Shown here piece after piece: positions 21,531 to 32,149 of a DNA stretch of 64,000 nt. The translations under genes were made by a program, and so were the position numbers. The stretch's first letter is position 1. Each line of letters starts with the position of its first letter. Origin of the DNA: Ursus arctos (taxonomy: Eukaryota > Chordata > Mammalia > Carnivora > Ursidae); contig NW_026622808.1 in NCBI RefSeq assembly GCF_023065955.2, positions 36,344,475 through 36,408,474 on the forward strand, written 5' to 3'. The notes beneath the pieces were generated by a model. The model was not told the origin of the DNA and searched no databases. It saw nothing but the letters and a program-made list of their open reading frames with translations.

Positions 21531-21731
21531 GGGCGCCTGGGTGGCACAGCGGTTAAGCATCTGCCTTCGGCTCAGGGCGTGATCCCAGCGTTATGGGATC
21601 GAGCCCCACATCAGGCTCCTCCGCTAGGAGCCTGCTTCTTCCTCTCCCACTCCCCCTGCTTGTGTTCCCTCTCTCGCTGGCTGTCTCTCTCTCTGTCGAA
21701 TAAATAAATAAAAATCTTAAAAAAAAAAAAA
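21531..21731 (+). mobile_element. Young carnivore SINEC in CHDH intron 1
   Basis: Full-length SINE (GGGCGCCTGGGTGGCACAGC head, CT-rich region, AATAAATAAA tail, poly-A). It is flanked by perfect 17-base duplications AAGAATGTCTGAGAAAG at 21514-21530 and 21732-21748. Confidence 0.95.
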
Positions 21732-23097
21732 AAGAATGTCTGAGAAAGCCCCACACGAGGGCCAGGCACGCAAGACTGATGCCACCACAAGAGAGCCGAG
21801 GAACCTCGAGAAACCGCTGATCCATCCACCACCCCCTCCGGGAGCCTGCCCTGGAGGCTCACGGCAGCAGCCGACCCCCGACCCCCGACCACCAACCACG
21901 GACCACCACCCGAGGCAGGCTAAGAGAGGAGTGTAAGGAAAGAGCCCATCCCCCTTTACACAGGCACACGAGAAAGAAGCCCCAGGCCCCCCTGAGAGCA
22001 GGAACACAGAAGAGCCTTCCAGCACTCCAGGCCCCATACTAGCCCCAGTGGTGCCCATCACTCAACTCCCAACTGGGTTGGCTCGACACTCCACACTAAA
22101 GATCTGGTCGGATAAAAAGCATGACCTTTTCTAGGCGTAAATACTATTTACCTTAGTCACTCCTATCCTGTTACACACAAGGTCCTGCATTCAATAAAAA
22201 CGTGGGAGATACAGACGAAGAGCAGGGGAAGATGGTGGCAGAGGGCCCCGAGCTCACCTTCTCCCACAGACACACACGGGCAACAAGGACATAGAACGCA
22301 GCTTACTCTGAAAACCACCTGAAGACTGGCAGAACGGCTCTTCCACAGCTAAAAACATTAAGAGAAGGCCCTATCAAGAAGGGGAGGGGGGCAGAGATGC
22401 AGTCAGGGAAACCCTGGCACCACGGTGGGTTTCCCACCACACATGAGAAGACGATCACAAGCACGTGAGTCCTCCCTGAGGAGCCAGGGGATCAAACCCC
22501 ACATGGGGCTCCCCCATCCTGGGATCTGCACTGGGAAGATGAGCCCCTGTCCTGTCTGGCTTTGCAAATCAGTGAGGCTCCACTCCGCGAGAGCAGGAGG
22601 GCTATCGGAAACCAAGAGTCTGCTCTTAAAAGGCCAGCATGCTATATTGCTCAGTCTGCGACCCAGCGCGGGAGCAGCAGTTGGAAGAGCACCTGGCTTA
22701 CACATGAAGATTTACGGACTACTTCTAACACGTTTGCTGAACGGCCAGTGATCTGTAGATTTCTCCAGGAACCGAAGTGCTGGTGACACCATTTTTCTTG
22801 CCCTCCTTCAGCCCAGCTGGCGGGACGCTCGCAGGAGCCACTTCTGATACTTTATCTACCTTGCTGGCATTGCTTGCCCCCCCACCAGCATTCCCCTGGG
22901 GACCCACACCACCCAATCCGCCTGTCCCAGCAGGTGTCCCTCCAACCAGGCTCCTGTCCCAGCACACCCAGCAGGCAGCCTCGGCTCGGACTGGCACCCC
23001 TCCAAAGTGACTCCTGCCCTGGGGAAGCCGAGAGCCGGCACCATACCCCAGCATGCTTGCAGCCGCTACAGCCAGGCCTTTCAGCCAGCCCTTGCCA

Positions 23098-23374
23098 TGG
23101 GCTAACCCCGCACACCTGCAGCAGCCACAGCTGGGTTTTCTAAGCCAGCTGTCCCGGGGGCCAGCCCTGCTCACCAGTGTGTCCACAGCAGCTATAGCTG
23201 GGCTTTCAGCCAGCCATGCCAGGAGCCAGCCCCGCTCACCAGTGTGCCTGCAGCAGTCCCAGCCGGTCGCTGCAGCCAGCTGGGCTGGGGGCCAGCCCCG
23301 CCCATCAGCGCACCCACAGCAGCTGCAGCCGAGCCAGTCAAGCAGCCACACTAGGGGCCAGCCATGCCCATCAG
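23098..23374 (+). repeat. 66-bp tandem repeat in the L1 5' region
   Basis: The phrase CCAGCCCYGCYCAYCAG recurs at 23161, 23226, 23292 and 23358, with spacings of 65, 66 and 66 bases. A more degenerate unit near 23100 precedes them. Each unit also carries a GCAGCAG/GCAGC motif. The array lies in the GC-rich leader upstream of the L1 ORF1-like region. Confidence 0.8.
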
Positions 23375-25067
23375 TATGTCACAACTTTTGTGGCACAGGA
23401 AGGGATACCCCTTGAGTGCCTGGTTCTGGTGACCAGGGGAGATGGCACTGCTGGTCCCTACAGGATGCCCTCTACAAAAGGCCCCACTGTATACACAGAA
23501 GCCAACACTGAGAGTCAGACAAAACGAGGCTACAGAAGAAACGTACTCCAAACACAAGATGATGGGATCTCAGAAAAAGAACTAAGGAAAATGGAGATTG
23601 GCAATCTGCCTGCTACAGAGTTCACAGTAACGGCCACAGGACGCTCACTGAGAAGAGTGGATGAGGTCAGAGAGAATGGCAACAAAGAGAAAACATAAAA
23701 AGGCACAAATCAGAGTGGAATAATAACTGAAAAATACAGTAGAAGAAATCAACAGCAGATTAGAGGATGCGGGAGGACAGGTCGGCAATCTGGAGGACAA
23801 GGTAGTGGAAAGCACCCAGGCTGAACAGCAAAAAGAAAATTTTAAAAATGAGGCTAGATTAAGGGAGCTCTGAGTCAACATCCAGGGTACTAACATTCAC
23901 ATTAAAGGGCTCCCAGAGAGGAGAGAATGGGGCAGAAAATTTATTTGAGGAAATAATAGCTGAAGATGTCCCTAATCTGGGGAAGCAGACAGACATCCAA
24001 GGTCCAGGAAGCACAAAAAGCCTCTAACCTGAGGACCAAGGATGTCCACACCAAGTCACGTAACAATTAAAATGGCAAAAATGAAAGAGAATCGTGACGC
24101 GAAAAGCAAATAGTTACATATAAGGAAAACCCCCATAAAGCTATGACCAGATTTTTCAGCAGAAACTTTGCAGGAAGAAGGAAGGGAGTGACATGGTAAC
24201 ACTCGAAGTGCTGAAAGGAAAACCAGCAACCAAGAGTACTCTATCCGGCACGGTTATTGTTCAGAATTAAAGGAGAGAGAGCGCCTCAGACAAATAAAAG
24301 TTGGAAATGTTCATCACCACTAAGCCAACCTTATAAGAAACGTTAAAGGGGTCTCCTTAAGAGGAAAATAAAAGGTCATAACTAGAAGAAAATTATGAAA
24401 GGAAAGAACATCCCTGGTAAAAGCAAACACAGAAAGGTAGTAGATTAATCACTTATAAAGCCAGTGTGAAGGTAAAAGACAAAAGTAATAAAATTATATA
24501 TACAAAAATTACTTAAGGGATACACAAAATAAAAAGATAAAAACGCTGATGTCATATACATTGAAGCATGGGGGAGGGGAGTACAAATGTAGCGGCTTCA
24601 GAAAACGTTCAAACTTACGTGACCACCAGCTTAGTACCGACTCTTAGACACAGGACGGTATAAGCCTTCTAGCAAGCACACGCCAAAAAAGAAGCACACA
24701 GGCACTAAGCAGAACACTAAAAAAAAACAAAGTCATCAAACCACAAGGGAAGAGAGTAAGAGAAGAAAGGAATAGAGAAGAACTACCAAAACAACCAGAA
24801 AACAATTCACAAAGTGGCCATGAGTGCACACCTATCAATAATTACTTTAAATGGATAGATGCATCAATCAAAAGGTACAGGATGACGGAATGGATAAGAA
24901 GTACAAGACCCATCTATATGCTGTCTACAAAAGACTCGGTTCAGACCTAAAGACACATGCAGACGGAAAGTGAACGGGTGGAAAAAGATATTTCACGGGA
25001 ATGGAAAAAAAAAGCTGGGGCAGCAATACTTATATTCGACAAAATAGACTTTAAAACAAAGATGGTA

Positions 25068-25275
25068 GGGGCGCCTGGGTGGCTCAGCCGTTAAGTGTCT
25101 GCCTTCGGCTCAGGGCGTGATCCCGGCGTTCTGGGATCGAGCCCCACATCAGGCTCCTCCGCTGGGAGCCTGCTTCTTCCTCTCCCACTCCCCCTGCTTG
25201 TGTTCCCTCTCTCGCTGGCTGTCTCTCTCTCTGTCAAATAAATAAATAAAATCTAAAAAAAAAAAAAAAAAAAAA
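25068..25275 (+). mobile_element. Carnivore SINEC inside L1 copy 1
   Basis: GGGGCGCCTGGGTGGCTCAG head, CT-rich body, AAATAAATAAATAAA tail and a poly-A of about 21. It interrupts the L1 after its endonuclease start. No clear duplication could be read, so the insertion may coincide with a deletion in the L1. Confidence 0.92.
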
Positions 25276-26489
25276 GCCAGATCTCAAATTGATGATCTAT
25301 ACTTTTACCCTTAAAAAAAAAATCAGAAAAAAGAAAATCCCACAGGAGTCATAAGTAATACACACAACAACAGAAATAAGTAAAATCGAAAACAAATTTA
25401 AAAATAGAAAAAAATAAAACCAAAATTTGATTCTTTAAAACAATAAAATAATAAACATCTGCCCAAAGAAAGCGAGGTAACACAGATTACCAACATCGGC
25501 AATGACGGAGGAGGCATCTCTGCCTAGTCCATGAGGAAGAGACGATCTAAGGGTAACGTGGAAACTTTACGCCCAAAAATGTGATAACTGAAAGGCAGAT
25601 TCTCAAAGCTGACTCAAGAACTATGTAACCTAAATAGCTACACGTACCTATCGAAGAGATTGAATTCGTTATTTAAACTCTTCTCACAAAGAAAACTTCG
25701 GACTTCATTGGTAAAATCTAAGAAACATCCAAGATAGAATAATACCAATGCTACAGAAAAGAGAGTAGAGAACACTCTCCCGCTCGTTTATACAGCCAGC
25801 ATCAGCCTGTCACCAACACGAGACAAAGACCACAAGAAGGCTACAGACCAACACCCATCACTGAACAAAGATGCAAAAATCTTTAACACAATTGTAGCAA
25901 ATCAAATCCGGCAACCCACCTGTAACCAACTGGAGTTTAACCCGGGGATGCAAAGTTGGCTCAACAGTAGAAACTCAATGTATTTCATCATATTAAGAAA
26001 GCACAAAAGAAAAACCATGTGACCATCCTACTGCAGAAAGCATTTGGCGATATTCCATATTCTGTCCCTAAAATCGCTGTGTACTCAAGGAATGACAGAG
26101 AACGTCCCGATAAAGAGGATCTACGAGATACCTACAGCCGGCTTCGTACTAAATGGGGAAAGGCTAAAAGCTTTCCCCCTGAGGTCAGGAATGAGGCAAG
26201 GATATTCAATCTGAGCACTGTTTATTCAACGTTGTATGAAGGTCCTAACCAGAATTTTAAGGTTAATTATTATAAAGGTAAAAGGCATACCGATTAGAAA
26301 GAATTATAAATGTCCTTATTTACAGATAACATGATCATCTACATAGAAATCCCCAAGGAATTTACAAAAGCGACTAGAATTAATAAGTGAATTTAGCAAG
26401 GTCACAGGATACAAGGTCAACATACAAAGGCAACTGCATTTTTATATACTATTAACAGTTGGCAATTTAAATGTAAAAAATGTAATAAA

Positions 26490-26885
26490 GACTGAGTTTA
26501 TTTTTCATGTTTGACCACTGACAGCTTTAAGCTCCAACCCTCCCTCTCGCCCTGTATCTGGGCAAGTCAATAAGAAAGCCCTGGCATTCCTGCCCTGGGT
26601 GGGGAGGAGCAGGGAGTAGTTCAAATCCTGCAAATCCAACCCATATATAGGAATCTCCACCTTGGGCCCACTCCCCAAACATAATGAAAACCAGAGCCAT
26701 TTACCCTTCCCTTCGCTCAAGCTATCCTGGACCAACTTGGGTGTCTGCACTGCTCTCCCCAGAAAACCCCATTATGGAGAAATAAGCCTTTTCATAGCCT
26801 CTTGATATATGTGTGATGTCATCAGTCTCAACATTCAAACAAATCCTGGGTGGTGGGAGGGTAGGGTTGATCCCATCCTCTGTGG
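26490..26885. mobile_element. Unidentified ~400-base insert in L1 ORF2
   Basis: L1 reverse-transcriptase sequence stops near 26490 and resumes near 26890. The material between is not L1 and not a SINE. An AATAAA on the minus strand near its left end and the length would fit a solitary LTR, but the family was not recognised. Confidence 0.45.
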
Positions 26886-27369
26886 GGCAACCAGAAAACA
26901 AAGCGATACCATTTACAAGAGCATCAGGAAGTATGAAGTACTTAGGAGTAAATTGGACAAAATACATGCAAGACTTATACAATGAAAACTACAAAACTGT
27001 TGATAAAAATTAAAGATAACCTAAATAAATAGAAAAAGATAGCATGAACAGGAAGACCTAACATTGTTATGATGTCAGTACTCTCTAAATTGATTTATAG
27101 ATAAGATGCAATGCCAATCAAATCTCAGCAGAATTTTTTCTGTAGAAATTGACATGCTGACTTCAACACGTGTATGGAAATACCAAGGCCGTAGTAGCTG
27201 CAGGAGTCATACAGAGAAACTCCACAGAACAGTGAGGATGAAGGGACACAGAACTTCACATCAACACAAACGAATCCTAGAAACATATTCAAATAGAAAA
27301 AGCAAACTATGCATTGTGTGACCTACATAAAACCTTTACATAAATACAGTTTTAAAATGTGTAATTCTT

Positions 27370-27580
27370 GGGGGCGCCTGGGTGGCACAGCGGTTAGGCG
27401 TCTGCCTTTGGCTCAGGGCGTGATCCCGGCGTTATAGGATCGAGCCCCACATCAGGCTCCTCTGCTGGGAGCCTGCTTCTTCCTCTCCCACTCCCCCTGC
27501 TTGTGTTCCCTCTCTCGCTGGCTGTCTCTATCTCTGTCGAATAAATAAATAAAATATTTAAAACAAAAACAAAAAAAAAT
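27370..27580 (+). mobile_element. Young carnivore SINEC
   Basis: Full-length SINE with the GGCACAGCGGTTAGGCG head. Perfect 16-base duplications AAAATGTGTAATTCTT lie at 27354-27369 and 27581-27596. Confidence 0.95.
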
Positions 27581-29121
27581 AAAATGTGTAATTCTTATGT
27601 ATACCTAACATCAGAGCCCCAAAATATATGAAGCAAACATTAAAAGATTTGAAGGGATTAACAGATAATTCTACAGTAGTAAATGGAGACTTCTGTAGTC
27701 CGATGGACAGAGTAACCAGCTAGACCAATAGGTAATAGATGCCTTCACCCCATAAACCCACGGGTAGACCGCTACAGAACACGCCACCACCAACAGCAGA
27801 ACAGACATTCTTCTCAAGTACACATGGAACATTCTTCCAGGACAGACTTCTGTATTAGGCCACAAATCTTAATAAATTGAGAAAGACTGAAATCATACAA
27901 AGTATCTTTTCTAATCATAATGGAATGAAAATAGAAGTCGGTTTCAAAAAGAAAACTAGAAAATTCACAAATATGTGGAAATTAAATAACACACTCTTAA
28001 ACCATTTGTCAAAGAAGAGATCACAAGGGATATTAGAGACAAAGGAAAATGAAAACAACACACCAAAACGTATGAAATGGAGCAAAAGCGGTGCGAAGAG
28101 GGAAATTTTTAGTTGTAAATGCGTACGTGCAAAAAGAAGAAAGATCTCAAAAAAAAAAAAAAAAACCAACCCACCTAACTTTACATCTTAAGGTACTAGA
28201 AAAAGAAGAGCAAACTGAACCCAAAGCTGTCAGAAGGAAGGAAACAATAGATTAGAACAGAGATAAATAAGGAACAAAAAAACAATAGAGAAAATCAAGC
28301 CGAAAGTTGATTCTTTAAAAAAAAAAAAAAAAGACAAGCCTTTAAGTAGACTGGATTAGAAAAAAAGAGAAAAGACACACATTAGTAAAATCAGAAATGA
28401 AAGCGGGGACATCTCTACTGTTTTACAGAAATAGAAAGGATTATCAGAGAGCATATGGATAACTGTATGCCAACAAATTAGATAACCCAGATGGAAACCC
28501 CCAACAAATCCCCAGAAATACACCATCTCCCCAAAATGAATTATGAAGAAACAGAAAATATGAATAAACCTAGAATTAGGATGTCTGAAATAAAATTTAA
28601 AGAAAGGAAAATAACAAGTGTTGACAAGGATGTAGGGAAATTGGAACTCGGGGGCACTGCTGGCTGGAGCGTAAAATGGCACAGTCACTGCGAAACAACA
28701 ACAACAACAGTTTGGCGGTTCCTCAAAAAGTTAAACATACAATCACCATGTGATCTGGCCGCTCCACTCCTAGATAGATACCCCAAAGAACTGAAAGCAG
28801 GGTCTCAGCTGTACTCCAGCGTTTCCAGCAGAATCGTTCACAGTAGCAGAAAGGCAGAAACGCACGTGGCCGTCCAGAGGGGACTGAAGGAGCAAGACGT
28901 GCATCCGGGCAACGGAACCGGATTCGGCTTCAAACAGGAACAGAATTCTAACACGATGAATTCTACAACACGGATGAATCTTGAAAACACTATGTGAAGG
29001 GAAATAAGTCAGTCACAAAAGGACAACTGCTGTATGGTTCCACTTACGTGAGAGAAGTTCAAAGAGACGGAAAGTAGATTGGAGGTGACCAGGGGCTGGG
29101 AGGAGAGGAAATGGGGAGTTA

Positions 29122-31965
29122 CAGGCACGCCTCTGAGATGCGGCCGGTTTGCTTCCAGATCAATGCAATAAAGCAAATATCACAATAACGGGAGTCAGAT
29201 GAAGTTTTTGGTTTCCCAGTGTGTATAAAAGTTATGTTCTCCCAGATGACTGGATTAAGAAGCTGTGGTCCATATATACAATGGAATATTACTCAGCCAT
29301 CAGAAAGAACGATTACCCACCATTTGCAGCAACATGGACGGCACTGGAGGAGATAAGCTAAGTGAAATAAGTCAAGCAGAGAAAGACAATTATCATATGG
29401 TTTCTCTCATCTATGGAACGTAAGAACTAGGAAGATCGGTAGGGGAAGAAAGGGATAAAGAAAGGGGGGTAATCAGAAGGGGGAATGAAACATGAGAGAC
29501 TATGGACTCTGAGAAACAAACTGAGGGCCTCAGAGGGGAGGGGGGTGGGGGAATGGGATAGACCGGTGATGGGTAGTAAGGAGGGCACATATTGCATGGT
29601 GCACTGGGTGTTATACACAACTAATGAATCATCGAGCCTTACATCGAAAACCGGGGATGTACTGTATGGTGACTAGCATAATAAAAAAATTTTTTTTAAA
29701 GTTATGTTCATCCTTATACTGTAGCCTATTAAGTGTGCAATAGCATCATGCCAGAAAAATGTATATACCCTAATTTAAAATTTTTTTTTTTTTTTTTACT
29801 AAAAAATGCTAACCGTCATCTGAGCTTACAGAGTCGTAATCTCTCGGCTGGTGGAGGCCCAGCCTCCCTGTTGATGGCCGCTGACTGATTGCCGCGGTGG
29901 TTGCAGAAGGGTGAGGTGGCTGTGGCGATTTCTTAAGTCGGACAACAGAGAAGTTTGCTGCACTGAGAGAATCTTGCTTTCTTCACAAATGGTTTCCCCG
30001 TAGCATGCGACGCTGTCTGATGGCATTTTCCCCACAGCAGATCCTCTTTGAAAATTGGAGTCAATCTTTTCAAATCCCACTGCTGCTTTCTCAACCAAGT
30101 TTATGTGATATTCTAAATCCTTTGCTGTCATTTCAAAAATCATCACAGCATCCTCCCCTGGAATAGATTCCAGCTCAAGAAACCACTTTCTTTGCTTAAC
30201 CCCTAAGAATTAGCAGCTCCTCGTCCGTTCAAGTTTTATCGTGAGATGGCAGCAATGCTGTCCAGCTTCAGGCTCCACTCCTCATTCTGGTTCTCTTGCT
30301 GTTCCCACTACATTTGCAGGTACTTCCTCCACGGAAGTCCTGAACCCCTCCGAGTCCTCCAGGAGGGCAGGAATCCGCTTCTTCTGCTCCCTGTTCATGT
30401 TGCTATTTTGACCTCTTCTCACGAATCACACATGCTCTTAAGGGCATCGAGACAGTGAATCCTTTCCAGAGGGTTTTTAATTGACTTTGCCCACATCCGT
30501 CAGACGAATCACTATCTAGAATCTAGAATCGCTAGAGCCTTATGAAGCATAGTTCTTAAATAATACGACTCGACAGTTGAAATTACTCCATGAGCCATGG
30601 GCTGAAGAATGGATGTTGTGTGAGCAGATGGGAAAACAACATGAATCTTGTTGTAGATCTCCATCAGAACTCTCGGGTGACCAGCTGCTTTGTCAGTGAG
30701 CAGTCATATTTTGAAAAGAATCTTCTTTAATGAGCAATAGGTCTCAACTGTGGGCTTAAAATATTCAGTAAACCATGTGGTAAACAGATGAGCTGTCATC
30801 CAGGCTTTATGTTCACTCACAGAGCACAGAGTTAGCATAATTCTTCAGGGCTCTAGCACTTTCCAAATGGTAAATGAGCATCGGCTTCACCTTAAAGTGA
30901 CCAGTTACCCTCATTGTTAAAAAGAGAGTCAGCTTGTCCCTCGAAGCTTAGACCAGGCATTGACTTCTCTTCTCCAGCTATGGAAGCCCTAGATGGCGTC
31001 TTCTTCCCATAGAAGATGGCGTCTTCTTCCCATAGAAGGCTGGTACATCTGCACTGAAAATCTGTTGTTTAGTGAATTAACTGAGCTGGATCTTCTGGAT
31101 AATTTGCTGCAGCTTCCACGTCAGCGCTTGCTGCTTCACCTTATACTTTTACGTTCTTCCCTTCGACCGCAGGAGCCCACCTCTGCCCGCTTCAGACTTT
31201 TCTCCTGCAGCTTCCCCACCCCTCCCAGCCCTCATAGAACTGAGGCGAGTGAGGGCCTTGCTGTGGATTAGGCTTTGGCTTAAAGGACTGTGTTAGCTGG
31301 TTCGATCTTCTCTCTGGACCACTCAGACTTTGTCCACAGCAGCAACAGGCTGTTTTGCTTTCTTATCATTCGTGTGTCCACTAAAGTAGCACCTTTAATT
31401 TCCTTCAGGGACTTCCTCTGCATTCTCATCTTGGCTAACGGTTTGGCTCAGGAGGCCTAGCTTTCGGCCCGTCTCGGCTTTCACTATGCCTTCCTCGCTA
31501 AGCCTCATTATTTCTAGCTTTCCATTTAAACTGAGAGACGTGGATCTCTTCCTTTCAGCGGCCATTGTAGGGTTATTAATGGGCCTAAGTTCCATACTGT
31601 TTTGTCTCAGGGAACAGGAAGACCCAAGGGGAGGGCGGGAGAAAGGGAATGGCAGGTTGGTGGAGCAGTGAGAACACGCAACATTTACAGGTTAGTTCAC
31701 CATCTCACCCGGGCACGGCTCGTGGCACCCCACAACAATGACGACAGTAACATCAAAGATCACAGGTCACCATAACGCATAGTAAAGTTCGGAATACCGC
31801 GAGAATTACCAAACTGTGACACGGAGACATGCGGTGAGCAGATGCTGTTGGAAAAATGGCGCCAAAAGTCTTGCTTAATGTGGGGTTGCCGCGAACTCCC
31901 ATTTGTGAGAAACACAGATCTTCGACGCACGGTAAAGCAAAGCACAACAGAACAAGGTACGCCCG
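29122..31965 (-). mobile_element. Tigger1 DNA transposon, near full length
   Basis: A pogo-like DNA transposon with TIRs starting CAGGCACGCCTC at 29122 and, complemented, ending at 31965. It is flanked by the TA target duplication (29120-29121 and 31966-31967). Without the inserted L1 it is about 2.37 kb, close to the family's full length. The fossil transposase lies on the minus strand. Its N-terminal helix-turn-helix (SLSLNGKLEIMRLSEEGIVKAE) is at about 31395-31595 and a C-terminal part at about 29826-30146. Frameshifts and stops between them make it inactive. It inserted into the 3' UTR of the second L1. Confidence 0.92.
29240..29697 (+). mobile_element. Carnivore L1 3' fragment nested in Tigger1
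   Basis: A 5'-truncated L1 end ('gtatggtgactagcata' close to the tail, then A/T-rich tail) of the young carnivore type. It is flanked by 12-base duplications AAAGTTATGTTC at 29228-29239 and 29698-29709. Tigger1 sequence reads straight through once it is removed. Confidence 0.93.
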
Positions 31966-32149
31966 TACTGTGTTGCAGGTCCAGAACTTCTGTTTGAGGT
32001 GACGGAACATTCTGGAAATGGACAGTAGTGATGGTTGCACAACACTGTGAATGGACTTATTGCCACTGAATTGTACGTTCACTTACAAACGGTGAAAATG
32101 GTAATTTTTATGTTATGTATATTTTGCCATAATAAAAAAGATTGCAAAA

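Larger units (their letters stand above)
22224..27340 (+). mobile_element. Decayed L1 retrotransposon (first copy)
   Basis: It starts with an L1 5'-end motif (ggggaagatggtggcagag). A GC-rich 5' region with tandem repeats follows, then an ORF1-like stretch (23570-24380), the beginning of the ORF2 endonuclease (24830-25060), and fragments of reverse transcriptase (25300-26490 and 26890-27330). Frames are broken by many stops and part of the endonuclease is missing. A SINE (25068-25275) and an unidentified 400-base insert (about 26490-26885) interrupt it. It resembles ancestral mammalian L1M-type elements rather than the young carnivore L1. Confidence 0.8.
27340..32140 (+). mobile_element. Second L1 (endonuclease to 3' end), split by Tigger1
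   Basis: Endonuclease-domain sequence (about 27597-28140, e.g. 'cattcttctcaagtacacatggaacattcttccagg') is followed by the start of reverse transcriptase (28200-28620) and then directly by an L1 3' UTR (28660-29121). Most of the reverse transcriptase is deleted. The 3' UTR resumes exactly at 31966 ('tactgtgttgcagg...gatggttgcacaacactgtgaatgg') and ends in AATAAAAAAG at 32140. Because the endonuclease lies downstream of the first copy's reverse transcriptase, this is a separate element. Confidence 0.75.

Noticed and set aside
21531..21610. tRNA gene
   Set aside because: The tRNA-like head belongs to a SINE followed by a CT-rich body and A tail. The same form recurs many times in the window.
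23098..23374. CRISPR-like array
   Set aside because: The 66-base units are continuous tandem repeats without unique spacers, in a mammalian L1 leader.
29826..31595. Functional transposase gene
   Set aside because: The Tigger1 frame is broken by stops, frameshifts and a nested L1. It is a fossil.
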